Notes under the pieces: generated by a model | The model's database searches: none | Seen by the model: only the letters and a program-made list of their open reading frames with translations | What the model was told of the DNA's origin: nothing | In this document: one piece after another, positions 8,489 through 17,328 of the stretch | How the letters are laid out: each line of letters begins with the position of its first letter | Numbering within the stretch: the stretch's first letter is position 1 | Position numbers and translations under genes: made by a program | From: Burkholderia cenocepacia | Lineage (GTDB): Bacteria; Pseudomonadota; Gammaproteobacteria; Burkholderiales; Burkholderiaceae | DNA: 64,000 bases | NCBI RefSeq assembly: GCF_900446215.1 | Contig: NZ_UAQZ01000001.1 | Span: 744,001-808,000, forward strand | Reading direction: 5' to 3'

Positions 8489-9327
8489 GCGACAGCTTCC
8501 TGTTCAACGGTTTCGCCCGACAGCGGGACGAGCGCGCCGAGCTGGCGGCCGGTCAGCCGCGACAGGATCTCGCGCCGCCAGTCGTCGTAGATCGCACGAT
8601 ATTCGGCGATATCCGCGCCGAACACCAGTGCGGTATGCGCGTACTCGTCGTGCAAATAGCCGTCGAGCCGCGCCTGGGTTTCCTCGTCGGCCGCGATCAC
8701 GCGATCGATCAGTGCGTCGCGCTCGGCGACCGGCAGCGCCTGCAGCGTGTCGAACCACCACTGGACGATCTGCACGCGATGCCACTCCTCGTCCGGCCGG
8801 ATCCGGTTCTCGCCGTGCTCGCGCATCGCACTGTCGCCGATGCGGCCGGTCTTGCGCTGGATCCATAGCTTCGCGAGGATGTGCAGCTCGTAATGCCATT
8901 CGAACGCGAGAAAGCCCGCGACGTCGCGCACCGCGATGTCGCCGATGCGTGCCCAGTGCGCGGCGACCAGCCGGTCGACTTCCGGCAGCGGATCGCGCCC
9001 GGTGAGCGCGGTCACGCGTTCGCGGCCGATCACCGCGTGCGCGCCGTCGTCGCCCAACTGGCGCGACAGGATCAACTGGAAATGCGGATCGTCGCGGAAC
9101 AGCGTGTCGATCGCCTTCGCGACGACCTGCACGATGAACAGGTCGTGCGACGCCATCTTCGTGTAGTAGTCGGCGACGGCGGCCAGTTCGTCGCCGTCGC
9201 GCGGCTCGCGCGGCGGGGTCGCCAGCTTGTCGGGGAAGTCCGGACGATGGCGTCGCGCCACCTCCAGAAACAGCGCTTCCTCGAATTGTCCGTTCCATTC
9301 GCGCGGCGCGCCGAGGGGCAAGGTCAT
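8485..9327 (-). CDS. Ferritin-like putative di-iron protein, function unknown
   Basis: I do not recognise a named family. The 280-residue, mostly helical protein carries several motifs that could supply carboxylate and His ligands for a di-iron site: DDGAH near residue 92, EWHYELH near 142, DEEWH near 175 and HDEYAH near 230. That pattern resembles ferritin-like or haem-oxygenase-like di-iron oxidases. The gene is translationally coupled to the flavoprotein gene downstream and follows metI by 54 bp. A good ribosome binding site (GAGAGAAG) precedes the ATG. An oxidative step in the breakdown of an imported sulfur compound is a reasonable inference; no activity is claimed. Confidence 0.7.
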   Translation of the reverse strand: MTLPLGAPREWNGQFEEALFLEVARRHRPDFPDKLATPPREPRDGDELAAVADYYTKMASHDLFIVQVVAKAIDTLFRDDPHFQLILSRQLGDDGAHAVIGRERVTALTGRDPLPEVDRLVAAHWARIGDIAVRDVAGFLAFEWHYELHILAKLWIQRKTGRIGDSAMREHGENRIRPDEEWHRVQIVQWWFDTLQALPVAERDALIDRVIAADEETQARLDGYLHDEYAHTALVFGADIAEYRAIYDDWRREILSRLTGRQLGALVPLSGETVEQEAVA

Positions 9328-9381
9328 AGGTTGTCTTCTCTCAGGATCAGGAATGAAGCGAGCGGACGCTCGTGGCGTCGC

Positions 9382-10038
9382 TCAGGTGCGCCGGGTCACG
9401 CGTCGGACCAGGCGGTCGCCCGTGATTTGCACGGCCGAGACGAGCGCGATCAGGATCACGATCACGGTCGCCATGACGGTGGTGTCGAAACGTTGATAGC
9501 CGTAGCGGATCGCGAGATCGCCGAGCCCGCCCGCGCCGACGGCGCCCGCCATCGCGGTCGAGCCGATCAGCGCGACGACGGTGATCGTGAAACCGCCGAG
9601 CATGCCGGGCAGCGCTTCGGGCAGCAGCACGTGCCACACGATGTGGCGGCGCTTCGCGCCCATCGCGAGCGCGGCCTCGATCAGCCCGCGATCGACTTCG
9701 CGCAGGCTCACTTCGGCGATTCGCGCGAAGAACGGGATCGCGGCGATCGACAGCGGCACGACGGCCGCCCACACGCCGATCGTCGTGCCGATCAGCACGC
9801 GCGTGAACGGCAGCAGCGCGACCAGCAGGATGATGAACGGCGTCGAGCGGAACACGTTGACGAGCGCGCCGAGCACCGCGTTCACGCCGCGCCGCGCATA
9901 GATGCCGCCGGGCGCGGTGGTCACGAGGATCACCGCGAGCGGAATGCCGATCAGCGCCGCGATCGCCGCCGATGCGGCGACCATCGACAGCGTGTCGCGG
10001 ATCGCGTCAAGCAGTTCGGGCCACCAGAGGTCAAACAT
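9382..10038 (-). CDS. metI: MetI-type ABC transporter permease
   Basis: The 218-residue inner-membrane protein has five or six hydrophobic segments and the cytoplasmic EAA loop ([25 protein letters not shown]) that contacts the ATPase. It belongs to the methionine/D-methionine uptake permeases. Its ATG overlaps the end of metN by 8 bases, so the two are translationally coupled. With the adjacent MetN- and MetQ-like genes it forms a complete importer. The monooxygenase genes in the same operon suggest that the natural substrate may be a methionine derivative or another organosulfur compound. Confidence 0.9.
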   Translation of the reverse strand: MFDLWWPELLDAIRDTLSMVAASAAIAALIGIPLAVILVTTAPGGIYARRGVNAVLGALVNVFRSTPFIILLVALLPFTRVLIGTTIGVWAAVVPLSIAAIPFFARIAEVSLREVDRGLIEAALAMGAKRRHIVWHVLLPEALPGMLGGFTITVVALIGSTAMAGAVGAGGLGDLAIRYGYQRFDTTVMATVIVILIALVSAVQITGDRLVRRVTRRT

Positions 10039-11215
10039 AGCCGAGCACCTCCGCGTGATTCGCATGGCGGCGCGCACGTTCGAGCAGCGCGGCGACCGCA
10101 CCGCCGCGCGCCGCCGACGGGCCGGCGTCGTCCGCCCGCGGCGTCGCGGCGATCACGAGCCGCCCCTGCGCGTGCCCCTGGATGCGTTCGATGCCGCCGT
10201 GCAGGAACCGCACGGAGCCGCCGAGCGCCGCCGCGAGCGCACCGACATCCGGCTCGCCGCCGCTCTCGCCCGTATAGCGGACGTCGAGCACGATCTGTGC
10301 GCCGTCGGGCAGCGCGGCCTGTTCGGGCAGCGGCCGCACCCGCGCGGCCAGTTCGGCCGGCAAGTCGTGCTGCAGCGTGCTCAGCAGCGCGCGCGTTGCG
10401 CCGTGGCGCGGATCGCCGAACACGCGCCACACCGGGCCGGTTTCGACGACTTCGCCCTGTTCGATCACCGCGACGGTGTCGCACACCGCGCGGATCACCT
10501 CCATCTCGTGCGTGATCAGCACGATCGTCAGCCCGAGACGACGGTTGATGTCGGCCAGCAGCGCGAGGATCGATTGCGTGGTCTCCGGATCGAGCGCCGA
10601 CGTCGCTTCGTCGCACAGCAGCACTTCGGGATCGTGCACGAGCGCCCGCGCGATGCCGACCCGCTGCTTCTGCCCGCCCGACAGGCTCGCCGGATACGCG
10701 TCGCGCTTCGCGGCGAGCCCGACGAGCTCGAGCAGCGCCTCGACCTTGCGCACGCGCTCGGCCTTCGGCACGCCGGCGATCTTCAGCGGCAGTGCGACGT
10801 TCTCGAACACCGTCTTCGCGGACAGCAGGTTGAAATGCTGGAACACCATGCCGGTGCGACGACGCAACGCGACGAGGCCATCCTCGTCGAGCGCGCCGAC
10901 GTCGACGCCCTGCACGCGCACGCGGCCCGAACTCGGCCGCTCGAGGCCGTTCAGGAGGCGCAGCAACGTCGACTTGCCCGCGCCGCTGCGGCCGATGATC
11001 CCGAACACCTCGCCGCGCCGCACGTCGAGCGTCACGTCGCGCAGCGCGGCGGCGTGGCCGCGCGGTGTCGCGAATACCTTGCCGACCTGTTCCAGCGACA
11101 CGGCCGCGCCGCCGGCCGGCGTCACGGCTTCCTCATGTGCCGCTGCATCGGCACCGGTACCGGCGCGCACGGCCGATGCCTCGATGAAACCCAGCGTATC
11201 GAACAATTGCGTCAT
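10031..11215 (-). CDS. metN: MetN-type ABC transporter ATP-binding protein
   Basis: The 394-residue ATPase has a Walker A motif (GRSGAGKST), an ABC signature (LSGGQKQR), a Walker B motif ([13 protein letters not shown]) and an H-loop His (LITHEMEV). The C-terminal 100 residues form an NIL-type domain, which in MetN binds methionine and inhibits transport when the pool is full. About 40 extra residues precede the ATPase core (which starts near [10 protein letters not shown]), longer than usual for MetN. The gene lies 18 bp after the flavin monooxygenase gene and overlaps metI. Confidence 0.92.
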   Translation of the reverse strand: MTQLFDTLGFIEASAVRAGTGADAAAHEEAVTPAGGAAVSLEQVGKVFATPRGHAAALRDVTLDVRRGEVFGIIGRSGAGKSTLLRLLNGLERPSSGRVRVQGVDVGALDEDGLVALRRRTGMVFQHFNLLSAKTVFENVALPLKIAGVPKAERVRKVEALLELVGLAAKRDAYPASLSGGQKQRVGIARALVHDPEVLLCDEATSALDPETTQSILALLADINRRLGLTIVLITHEMEVIRAVCDTVAVIEQGEVVETGPVWRVFGDPRHGATRALLSTLQHDLPAELAARVRPLPEQAALPDGAQIVLDVRYTGESGGEPDVGALAAALGGSVRFLHGGIERIQGHAQGRLVIAATPRADDAGPSAARGGAVAALLERARRHANHAEVLGYV

Positions 11216-11233
11216 CGCTTCGCTCCGTCACGT

Positions 11234-12646
11234 TCAGGCATGCGCGGGGTGCGCGGGTTCGGCTGCGGCCGCCGGCCGGTGCTGCGCACCGGTATGCCAC
11301 GCGGGCAGGCGCGGCCCCGCGCCGAACAGCTTCTCGCGCAACGTCGGCGCGGGATCGTAGTCTTCCTTGTAGACGCCGCGGTTCTGCAGCTCGGGCACGA
11401 CCCAGTCGACGAAATCCTCGAACGACTCGGGCATCACGGTGCGCGTCAGGTTGAAGCCGTCGATGCCGGTCTCGTCGATCCACGACTGTAGCTCGTCCGC
11501 GACCTGCGACGGCGAGCCGACGATCGGCGCATAGCGGCCGCCGAGCGACATCTGCTCGAGCATGCGGCGCACGGTCCACGTGCCGGTCGTGCTCTTCTTC
11601 GAGATCGCGTCGACGGCCGACTGGATCGAATCGGTCTTCACGTACGAGATCGGCTCGTCGAGGCCGTACTTCGAGAAGTCGATGCCGGTCGAGCTCGCGA
11701 AATGCGCGAGGCCGGCTTCCGGGCTCGCGTAGCGCCGGTACTCGTCGAATTTCTCGCGGGCGAGCAATTCGGTCTCGGCCGTCACGACGCTCACGCCGGC
11801 AAAGATCCTGATCGACGCCGGGTCGCGCCCCTGCCGCGCGGCGGCCGCGCGGATGTCGAGCGCCGCCGCGCGTGCGGCCGCCTTGCTCTGCCCGTTCACG
11901 AACACGCATTCCGCGTGGCGCCCCGCAAACTCGACGCCGCGCGCGGACGAGCCGGCCTGGTACAGCACCGGCGTGCGCTGCAGCGACGGTTCGCTCAGGT
12001 GAATCGCATCGACCGAATAGAACGGCCCGTCGTGCTTCACGCGCCGCACCTTGCCCGGCTGCGCGAACACGCGCGCCTGCGCGTCGCGGATCACCGCATC
12101 GTCGTCCCAGCTCTGCTCCCACAGCTTGTAGACGACGTCCATGTAGTCGTCGGCGCGCTCGTAGCGGTCGTCGTGGCCGATCTGCTGCGCGAGGCCCATC
12201 CCGCGCGCGGCGCTGTCGAGGTAGCCGGTGACGATATTCCAGCCCACGCGCCCTTTCGTCAGATGATCGAGCGTCGACATGCGGCGCGCGAACAGGTACG
12301 GCGGCTCGTAGGTCAGGTTCGCGGTCACGCCGAAGCCGAGATGCCGCGTGACCTGCGCCATCGCCGGCACGAGCAAGAGCGGATCGTTGACGGGCACCTG
12401 CACCGATTCGCGCAGCGCGGCGTCGGGCCCGCCGCCGAACACGTCGTATACGCCGACGATGTCCGCGAGAAAGATCCCGTCGAACTTGCCGCGCTCCAGC
12501 GTCCTCGCGAGATCGGCCCAGTAGTCGAGATCGGTGTAATGCGCGGAGCGGTCGCGCGGATGCGTCCACAGCCCGTGGTTGATGTGCCCGACGCAGTTCA
12601 TGTTGAACGCGTTGAGCAGGATCTTCTTGCGGTTCGCCGTCGTCAT
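11234..12646 (-). CDS. LLM-class flavin-dependent monooxygenase (NtaA/SnaA/DszA family)
   Basis: The 470-residue luciferase-like TIM-barrel enzyme has the NtaA/SnaA/SoxA hallmarks: an N-terminal MNCVGHINHGLW segment, ERGKFDGIFLADIVGVYD, and GWNIVTGYLDSAARGMG. These FMNH2-dependent oxygenases cleave C-S or C-N bonds in sulfones, sulfonates or chelators and need a partner flavin reductase, which I do not see in the window. The start has a strong site (GGAGGCGGC ATG). It lies 10 bp after metQ and 18 bp before metN, so importer and oxygenase are made together. Confidence 0.9.
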   Translation of the reverse strand: MTTANRKKILLNAFNMNCVGHINHGLWTHPRDRSAHYTDLDYWADLARTLERGKFDGIFLADIVGVYDVFGGGPDAALRESVQVPVNDPLLLVPAMAQVTRHLGFGVTANLTYEPPYLFARRMSTLDHLTKGRVGWNIVTGYLDSAARGMGLAQQIGHDDRYERADDYMDVVYKLWEQSWDDDAVIRDAQARVFAQPGKVRRVKHDGPFYSVDAIHLSEPSLQRTPVLYQAGSSARGVEFAGRHAECVFVNGQSKAAARAAALDIRAAAARQGRDPASIRIFAGVSVVTAETELLAREKFDEYRRYASPEAGLAHFASSTGIDFSKYGLDEPISYVKTDSIQSAVDAISKKSTTGTWTVRRMLEQMSLGGRYAPIVGSPSQVADELQSWIDETGIDGFNLTRTVMPESFEDFVDWVVPELQNRGVYKEDYDPAPTLREKLFGAGPRLPAWHTGAQHRPAAAAEPAHPAHA

Positions 12647-12656
12647 GCCGCCTCCG

Positions 12657-13487
12657 TCACCACGCGATCGCATACAGCGAGCCGAACGCGTTGTCGAGCG
12701 CACGGCGCACCGCCGGCGAGTGCTGGTAGATCGCGATGAACTTGCGGATGCGCGGATCGTTCGCGCTCTCGGGCCGCACGACCCACTGGATCGCGAAGTT
12801 CTTGTTCTCGGTGCCGTCGAACAGCAGCGCGCTGTTCGGGTCGGTCGTGCCGGCGAGCTTGATGAAGCTCGGGTAACCCTGCGCGAGATCGACGTCGTCG
12901 AGCGAACGCGCGAGCTGCGACGCTTCGAGCGGGATGATCTTCAGGTGCTTCGGGTTGGCGACGATGTCGTGCGTGGTCGCGCGGTAGTCGGCGCCCGGCT
13001 TCAGCGTGATGAGCCCCGCGCGCTGCAGCAGCAACAGCCCGCGCCCGCCATTGACCGGATCGTTCGCGATCGCGACGCGCGCGCCGTCCTTCAGCTCGGC
13101 GAAGCTTTTCACCTTCTTCGAATAGAGACCGATCTTCATGATCGTGCCGGGCGCGATCGAGATGAAGTTGTAGCCGCCCTGCTTCTTCGCGTTCTCGAGA
13201 AACGGGATGTGCTGGAAGTAGTTGACGTCGATGTCCTTGTTCGCGAGCGCCGCGTTCGGCGTATTCCAGTCGGTGAATTCGACGATCTTCACGTCGAGCC
13301 CCTGCTCCTTCGCCTCCTTCGCGGCGATCTTCAGCGCCTCGATCTGCGGGCTGGTCGAGATTCCGACCTTCAGCGGCGCGGTGTCGGCGCGCGCGCCGTT
13401 CAGCAGCACGACGCCGAGCAGCGCGGCCGTCACCAGGCGGGCCAGGCGGCCGGCGGAAAAGCGGGCGGAAAAAACGGGATGCAGCAT
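12657..13487 (-). CDS. metQ: MetQ/NlpA-family periplasmic binding protein
   Basis: The 276-residue protein has a signal peptide ending near LLNGARA before DTAPLKVGIS. There is no lipobox Cys, so it is probably a soluble periplasmic protein, unlike E. coli MetQ. NlpA-family features include DIDVNYFQHIPFLENAKKQGG and the IANDPVNGGRGLLLLQ segment. It captures methionine or a related sulfur compound for the MetN-MetI importer encoded downstream. The ATG at 13487 follows an ACAGGAGAG ribosome binding site. It is the first gene of a six-gene minus-strand operon. Confidence 0.9.
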   Translation of the reverse strand: MLHPVFSARFSAGRLARLVTAALLGVVLLNGARADTAPLKVGISTSPQIEALKIAAKEAKEQGLDVKIVEFTDWNTPNAALANKDIDVNYFQHIPFLENAKKQGGYNFISIAPGTIMKIGLYSKKVKSFAELKDGARVAIANDPVNGGRGLLLLQRAGLITLKPGADYRATTHDIVANPKHLKIIPLEASQLARSLDDVDLAQGYPSFIKLAGTTDPNSALLFDGTENKNFAIQWVVRPESANDPRIRKFIAIYQHSPAVRRALDNAFGSLYAIAW

Positions 13488-13719
13488 GGAAACCACTCTC
13501 CTGTCCAAAGACGGTATCGACGGATGAGCGACACCGCGGCGAACGCGCGGGCGTTCTCCGGACAGTCGTCATCGCATCGGAAAAGGATCAGCCGATGATA
13601 GAGAGCGGCGGGAAGGCGGTCTACGAAGCGATTGTGCGAAGAAAATCGCGCGCGGCGATATGGCCGGCGGTACGGCGGTACGGCGGGCGGCGGGCCTGGC
13701 CGCGCGCCCCGGCCGCCGC
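13488..13719. other. Intergenic region upstream of metQ
   Basis: This is the left half of a 442-bp divergent intergenic region. The metQ operon promoter should lie here, but I see no clear -35/-10 pair and no coding sequence. The right half holds the enhancer-like dyads and sigma-54 promoter of the transporter gene. Confidence 0.5.
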
Positions 13720-13768
13720 CAGGCCGAAATCTCGGCCTGAGCGCCGCGCCGATTCCGAAATCTCGGCC
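13720..13768 (+). promoter_or_regulatory. Two enhancer-like dyads, probable sigma-54 activator sites
   Basis: Site 1 (13720-13739) is a perfect 8-bp inverted repeat, CAGGCCGA and TCGGCCTG, around AATC. Site 2 (13755-13766) repeats its core, CCGA-AATC-TCGG. The centres are 31 bp apart, close to three helical turns, so both lie on one DNA face. They are about 90-130 bp upstream of the -24 element. This is the layout expected for two dimers of an NtrC/DctD-type activator, probably the one encoded at 17318. Confidence 0.6.
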
Positions 13769-13851
13769 AGCTTGCCCGGAAAACCCTTTCCGCAGACGAA
13801 ACAAATCCCTTATGAATCAATGCATTAAAAATATTCCGGTGGGCCGTCATG

Positions 13852-13868
13852 TTGGCACGGGGGTTGCG
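13852..13868 (+). promoter_or_regulatory. Sigma-54 (RpoN) promoter of the 2-HCT transporter gene
   Basis: The sequence TTGGCACG, GGGG, TTGCG matches the -24/-12 consensus almost perfectly. The GG at 13854-13855 and the GC at 13866-13867 are exactly 12 bp apart. Transcription should start near 13878, about 50 bp before the TTG start codon at 13930. A sigma-54 activator gene lies two genes downstream. Confidence 0.8.
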
Positions 13869-13929
13869 TAATAGACGGCACACGATGCCGCGAAGCGATG
13901 CAGGCATTCCAAACATCAGGAGACACGTC

Positions 13930-15294
13930 TTGCAGACCTCTATCCAAACCCCGTCCCATCCGGAGCCGCTTGCCGCGGCCGGTCCCGCCACGCGCGAACG
14001 CTTCTGGCCGGAAGGCTGGTGGAAGCTGATGGAAATCCGCATCGGCATCATCCCGCTGCCGGTCTACGTGATCCTGTTCGGGCTGATCGTCGGCTTCGCG
14101 GTCACGGGCAAGGTGCCCGGCGAAATCTCGATGGCGATCGCCGTGCTCGCGTTCTTCGGCTTCACCTGCGCCGAACTCGGCAAGCGCCTGCCGCTCTTGC
14201 GCAACATCGGCGCGGCCGCGATCTTCGCGACCTTCGTGCCGTCGGCGCTCACGTACTACCACGTGCTGCCGAAGCCGGTGCTGAACCTCACCGTCGAGTT
14301 CACGAAGTCGACCAACTTCCTGTACCTGTTCATCGCGTCGATCATCGTCGGCAGCATCCTGAGCATGGACCGCCGCGTGCTGATCCAGGGCTTCGTGAAG
14401 ATCTTCATTCCGCTCGCGGCCGGGTCGGTCGCGGCGGCGATCGTCGGCACGGCGGTCGGCACCGCGCTCGGCCTCGGCGCGCGCCACACGCTGCTGTACA
14501 TCGTCGTACCGATCATGGCGGGCGGCGTCGGCGAAGGCGCGATTCCGCTGTCGATCGGCTATTCGGAACTGATGCACCTGCCGCAGGGCGAGATGTTCGC
14601 GATGGTGCTGCCGCCGGTGATGCTCGGCAGCCTGACCGCGATCATCCTGTCGGGCGCGCTCGACATGCTCGGCAAGCGCCTGCCGCACCTGACCGGCAAC
14701 GGCCGCCTGCAGGTCGGCGAAAGCGGCGACATGACGCCGGAAAGCGAAGAGATCCGCGGCCACGTCGACGTCACGCACATCGCGGGCGCCGGCATCACCG
14801 CGATCACGCTGTACCTCGTCGGCCTGATGGCGCACAAGCTGTTCGGCCTGCCCGCGCCGGTCGCGATGCTGTTCCTCGCGGTGCTGGTGAAGCTCGCGCG
14901 TGCGGTGTCGCCGCCGCTGCAGGAAGGCGCGTTCGTCGTCTACAAGTTCTTCTCGACCGCCGTCACGTATCCGCTGCTGTTCGCGATCGGCGTCGCGATG
15001 ACGCCGTGGGACAAGCTGACCGCCGCGTTCACGCTCGTCAACGTGGTCACGATCGTGTCGACCGTCGCGACGTTGATGGGCACCGGTTTCGTGGTCGGCC
15101 GCCTGCTGAAGATGTACCCTATCGACACCGCAATCGTGAACGCCTGCCACAGCGGGCAAGGCGGCACCGGCGACGTCGCGATCCTGACCGCCGCGAACCG
15201 GATGCAGCTGATGCCGTTCGCGCAGATCGCCACCCGCATCGGCGGCGCGATCGTCGTCACGGTGACGCTGATCCTGGTCGCGCACTTCGGATAA
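13930..15294 (+). CDS. 2-hydroxycarboxylate transporter (2-HCT family, CitS/MaeN-like)
   Basis: The 454-residue, roughly 11-segment membrane protein carries both hallmark Gly-rich re-entrant loop motifs of the 2-HCT family: GGVGEGAIPLS in the first half and SGQGGTGDVAIL in the second. Members move citrate, malate or lactate with sodium or protons. I chose the TTG at 13930 because AGGAGA lies 8 bases upstream; the earlier in-frame ATG at 13885 would be nearly leaderless relative to the predicted sigma-54 start point. The promoter type and the downstream two-component genes indicate induction by an external dicarboxylate or tricarboxylate. Confidence 0.9.
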   Translation: MQTSIQTPSHPEPLAAAGPATRERFWPEGWWKLMEIRIGIIPLPVYVILFGLIVGFAVTGKVPGEISMAIAVLAFFGFTCAELGKRLPLLRNIGAAAIFATFVPSALTYYHVLPKPVLNLTVEFTKSTNFLYLFIASIIVGSILSMDRRVLIQGFVKIFIPLAAGSVAAAIVGTAVGTALGLGARHTLLYIVVPIMAGGVGEGAIPLSIGYSELMHLPQGEMFAMVLPPVMLGSLTAIILSGALDMLGKRLPHLTGNGRLQVGESGDMTPESEEIRGHVDVTHIAGAGITAITLYLVGLMAHKLFGLPAPVAMLFLAVLVKLARAVSPPLQEGAFVVYKFFSTAVTYPLLFAIGVAMTPWDKLTAAFTLVNVVTIVSTVATLMGTGFVVGRLLKMYPIDTAIVNACHSGQGGTGDVAILTAANRMQLMPFAQIATRIGGAIVVTVTLILVAHFG

Positions 15295-15330
15295 CGCGCG
15301 GCCGCGCGCCCCGTCGCGCCGGCTGCCTCG

Positions 15331-15370
15331 CACGCGCCGCCGCCGGCCTTGGCCGGTGCGCGGCGCGCGT
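15331..15370 (+). terminator. GC-rich stem-loop between transporter and kinase genes
   Basis: A GC-rich inverted repeat has the perfect inner stem CCGGCC/GGCCGG (15343-15348 and 15351-15356) and largely paired outer arms. There is no U tract. It may reduce read-through from the transporter gene into the kinase gene, or act as a processing site. Confidence 0.3.
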
Positions 15371-15414
15371 CGTTCAACGCGGCCAGGGCCGGTTCACGCC
15401 GATAGCGGGCTTCG

Positions 15415-17328
15415 ATGAGGGCGAACGTGCAGAAGAGCTTCAAGGGAATCCCGTGGTGGGGCTGGGCATCGGCCGCGGTGCTGTATGTCGGCGTGGCCGG
15501 CGCGGCCGTCGACTTCGCGTGGGAACGCGCGATCGACGCGCTCGAGGAAGCCGGCGCGCACCGGCTCGACCTGTATGCGTCGAGCCTGAAAAGCGAGCTC
15601 GGCCGCTTCGAGATCCTGCCCGGGCTGGTCGCGCGGCAGGACGGCGTGCGCGCGATGCTGAAAGCCGCGCCGAACGATGCGCCCGAACGCGTGCATGCGG
15701 TGAACACCTACCTCGAAGCCGTGAACCGCGACGCGGGCAGCGGCGCGGTCGACGTGATCGACCTGCAAGGCGACGTGATCGCCGCGAGCAACTGGAACGA
15801 GACGATCAGCTTCGTCGGCACCAACGTGTCGTACCGGCCGTACTTCAAGGACGCGCTCGCACGCGGCAGCGGCCGCTTCTTCGGCATCGGCACCAACACC
15901 GGCGTGCCGGGCGTCTACTTCGCGAGCGCGGTGCGCAGCGACGGCGTACCGATCGGCGTGGCCGCCGTGAAGATCAGCGTCGATCCGCTCGAATCGGCAT
16001 GGCGCGCGCCGGGCGTCGCCGCGATGGTCGTCGACAGCAACGGCGTGGTCGTGATCTCGACCGAGCCCGCGTGGAAATTCACCGCGCTGCGCCCGATCAC
16101 CGCGCAGCAGCAGCGCGACATCCAGGCGTCGCGCCAGTACGCGGGCCGCACCGTCGACGCGCTGCCCTATCGCCGCATCGGCGATCGCAGCTCGGCCGCG
16201 TGGTTCGGCACCTTCCCCGATCCGCGCCACGCCGGCCGCACCACGCGCTATCTCGTGATGTCGCGCCCCGCGCCGCAGGCCGGCGATTCGCTGATGGTGC
16301 TGCTCGACATCGCGGGCGCGCGACGCCAGCAGCAGACGGCGTTCGTGTTCGTCACCGGCGCGTTCCTGATCGTCGCGCTGCTGGTCGGCTATGCGATCCA
16401 GCGCCGCCGGGCGATCCTCGCGCGGCTGAACGCGCAGGATGCGCTGCGCCGCGCGAACGACCGGCTCGAACTGACCGTCGCGCAACGCACCGCCGCGCTG
16501 ACGGCCGCGAACGAGCGGATGCAGCGCGAGATCGACGAGCGCGAACGCACCGAGCAGCGGCTGCGCGCGTCGCAGCAGGAAGTCGTGCACGCGGGCAAGC
16601 TCGCGGTGCTCGGGCAGATGGCCGCCGGCCTCACGCACGAGCTGAACCAGCCGCTCGTCGCGATCCGCACGCTGTGCGACAACGCGCGCACGTTCTTCGA
16701 GCGCGGCCAGCCGGCGCCGGCGCTCGCGAATCTCGAGCGGGTCGGCAAGCTGGTCGACGGCATGGCCGTGCTCACCGGCGAGCTGAAGACCTTCGCGCGC
16801 AAGCCCGACGTCGAGCGCGTCGCGGTATCGCTGAACGAGGCCGTCGCGCATGCGCGGCTCATCTACGATGCGCGCATTCGCGACGAAGGCGTACGGCTCG
16901 ACGTGAACATCGCGCCCGGCACGACGGTCTCGGCCGAATCGAGCCAGTTGCAGCAGGTGATCGTGAACCTGCTCGGCAACGCGCTCGACGCGGTGCACGA
17001 CGCGCCGGTGCGCCGCATCGTCATCGAGGCGGTCGAAGCGGACGAAGCGGACGACGCGGACGAGGCGGACGACGCCGGTCGCGTGCGCCTGACGGTGACC
17101 GACAGCGGCGCGGGCATCGCGCCCGACGTGCTGCCGCACCTGTTCGAGCCGTTCGTCACGACCAAGCCGCGCGGCCAGGGCCTCGGGCTCGGCCTCGCGA
17201 TCACGTCGCGCATCGTCGAGGCGTTCGGCGCGAGGATCACCGCGACGAACCGCGACGAAGGCGGCGCGCAGTTCACCATCGAATTCGCGGCGGCGACGCC
17301 GCAACAGAGGACAGAGCATGGAAGATGA
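15415..17328 (+). CDS. DctB-like sensor histidine kinase
   Basis: The 637-residue membrane kinase has a transmembrane segment near residues 12-33 and a periplasmic double-Cache sensor domain (about 35-295, with FVGTNVSYRPYFKDAL and YFASAVRSDG typical of DctB). A second transmembrane segment (about 305-325) is followed by a coiled linker, the phospho-acceptor His408 in THELNQPLVAI, and an ATPase domain (NLLGNALDAV, DSGAGI, GLGLGLAI). It should sense a dicarboxylate outside the membrane and phosphorylate the adjacent regulator, whose gene overlaps by 11 bases. Four in-frame 9-bp repeats (17038-17073) add an acidic Ala-Asp-Glu loop in the ATPase domain. Confidence 0.9.
   Translation: MRANVQKSFKGIPWWGWASAAVLYVGVAGAAVDFAWERAIDALEEAGAHRLDLYASSLKSELGRFEILPGLVARQDGVRAMLKAAPNDAPERVHAVNTYLEAVNRDAGSGAVDVIDLQGDVIAASNWNETISFVGTNVSYRPYFKDALARGSGRFFGIGTNTGVPGVYFASAVRSDGVPIGVAAVKISVDPLESAWRAPGVAAMVVDSNGVVVISTEPAWKFTALRPITAQQQRDIQASRQYAGRTVDALPYRRIGDRSSAAWFGTFPDPRHAGRTTRYLVMSRPAPQAGDSLMVLLDIAGARRQQQTAFVFVTGAFLIVALLVGYAIQRRRAILARLNAQDALRRANDRLELTVAQRTAALTAANERMQREIDERERTEQRLRASQQEVVHAGKLAVLGQMAAGLTHELNQPLVAIRTLCDNARTFFERGQPAPALANLERVGKLVDGMAVLTGELKTFARKPDVERVAVSLNEAVAHARLIYDARIRDEGVRLDVNIAPGTTVSAESSQLQQVIVNLLGNALDAVHDAPVRRIVIEAVEADEADDADEADDAGRVRLTVTDSGAGIAPDVLPHLFEPFVTTKPRGQGLGLGLAITSRIVEAFGARITATNRDEGGAQFTIEFAAATPQQRTEHGR
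17038..17073 (+). repeat. In-frame 9-bp tandem repeat inside the kinase gene
   Basis: There are four consecutive copies of GCGGACGAN with no gap. They encode alternating Ala-Asp-Glu and Ala-Asp-Asp in a surface loop between the N-box helix and the first Gly box of the ATPase domain. Such units can change copy number by slippage without shifting the frame. Confidence 0.85.

Noticed and set aside
13849..13929. Upstream extension of the 2-HCT transporter gene to an earlier TTG or ATG
   Set aside because: It would begin inside or within a few bases of the predicted sigma-54 promoter; the TTG at 13930 has a proper ribosome binding site.
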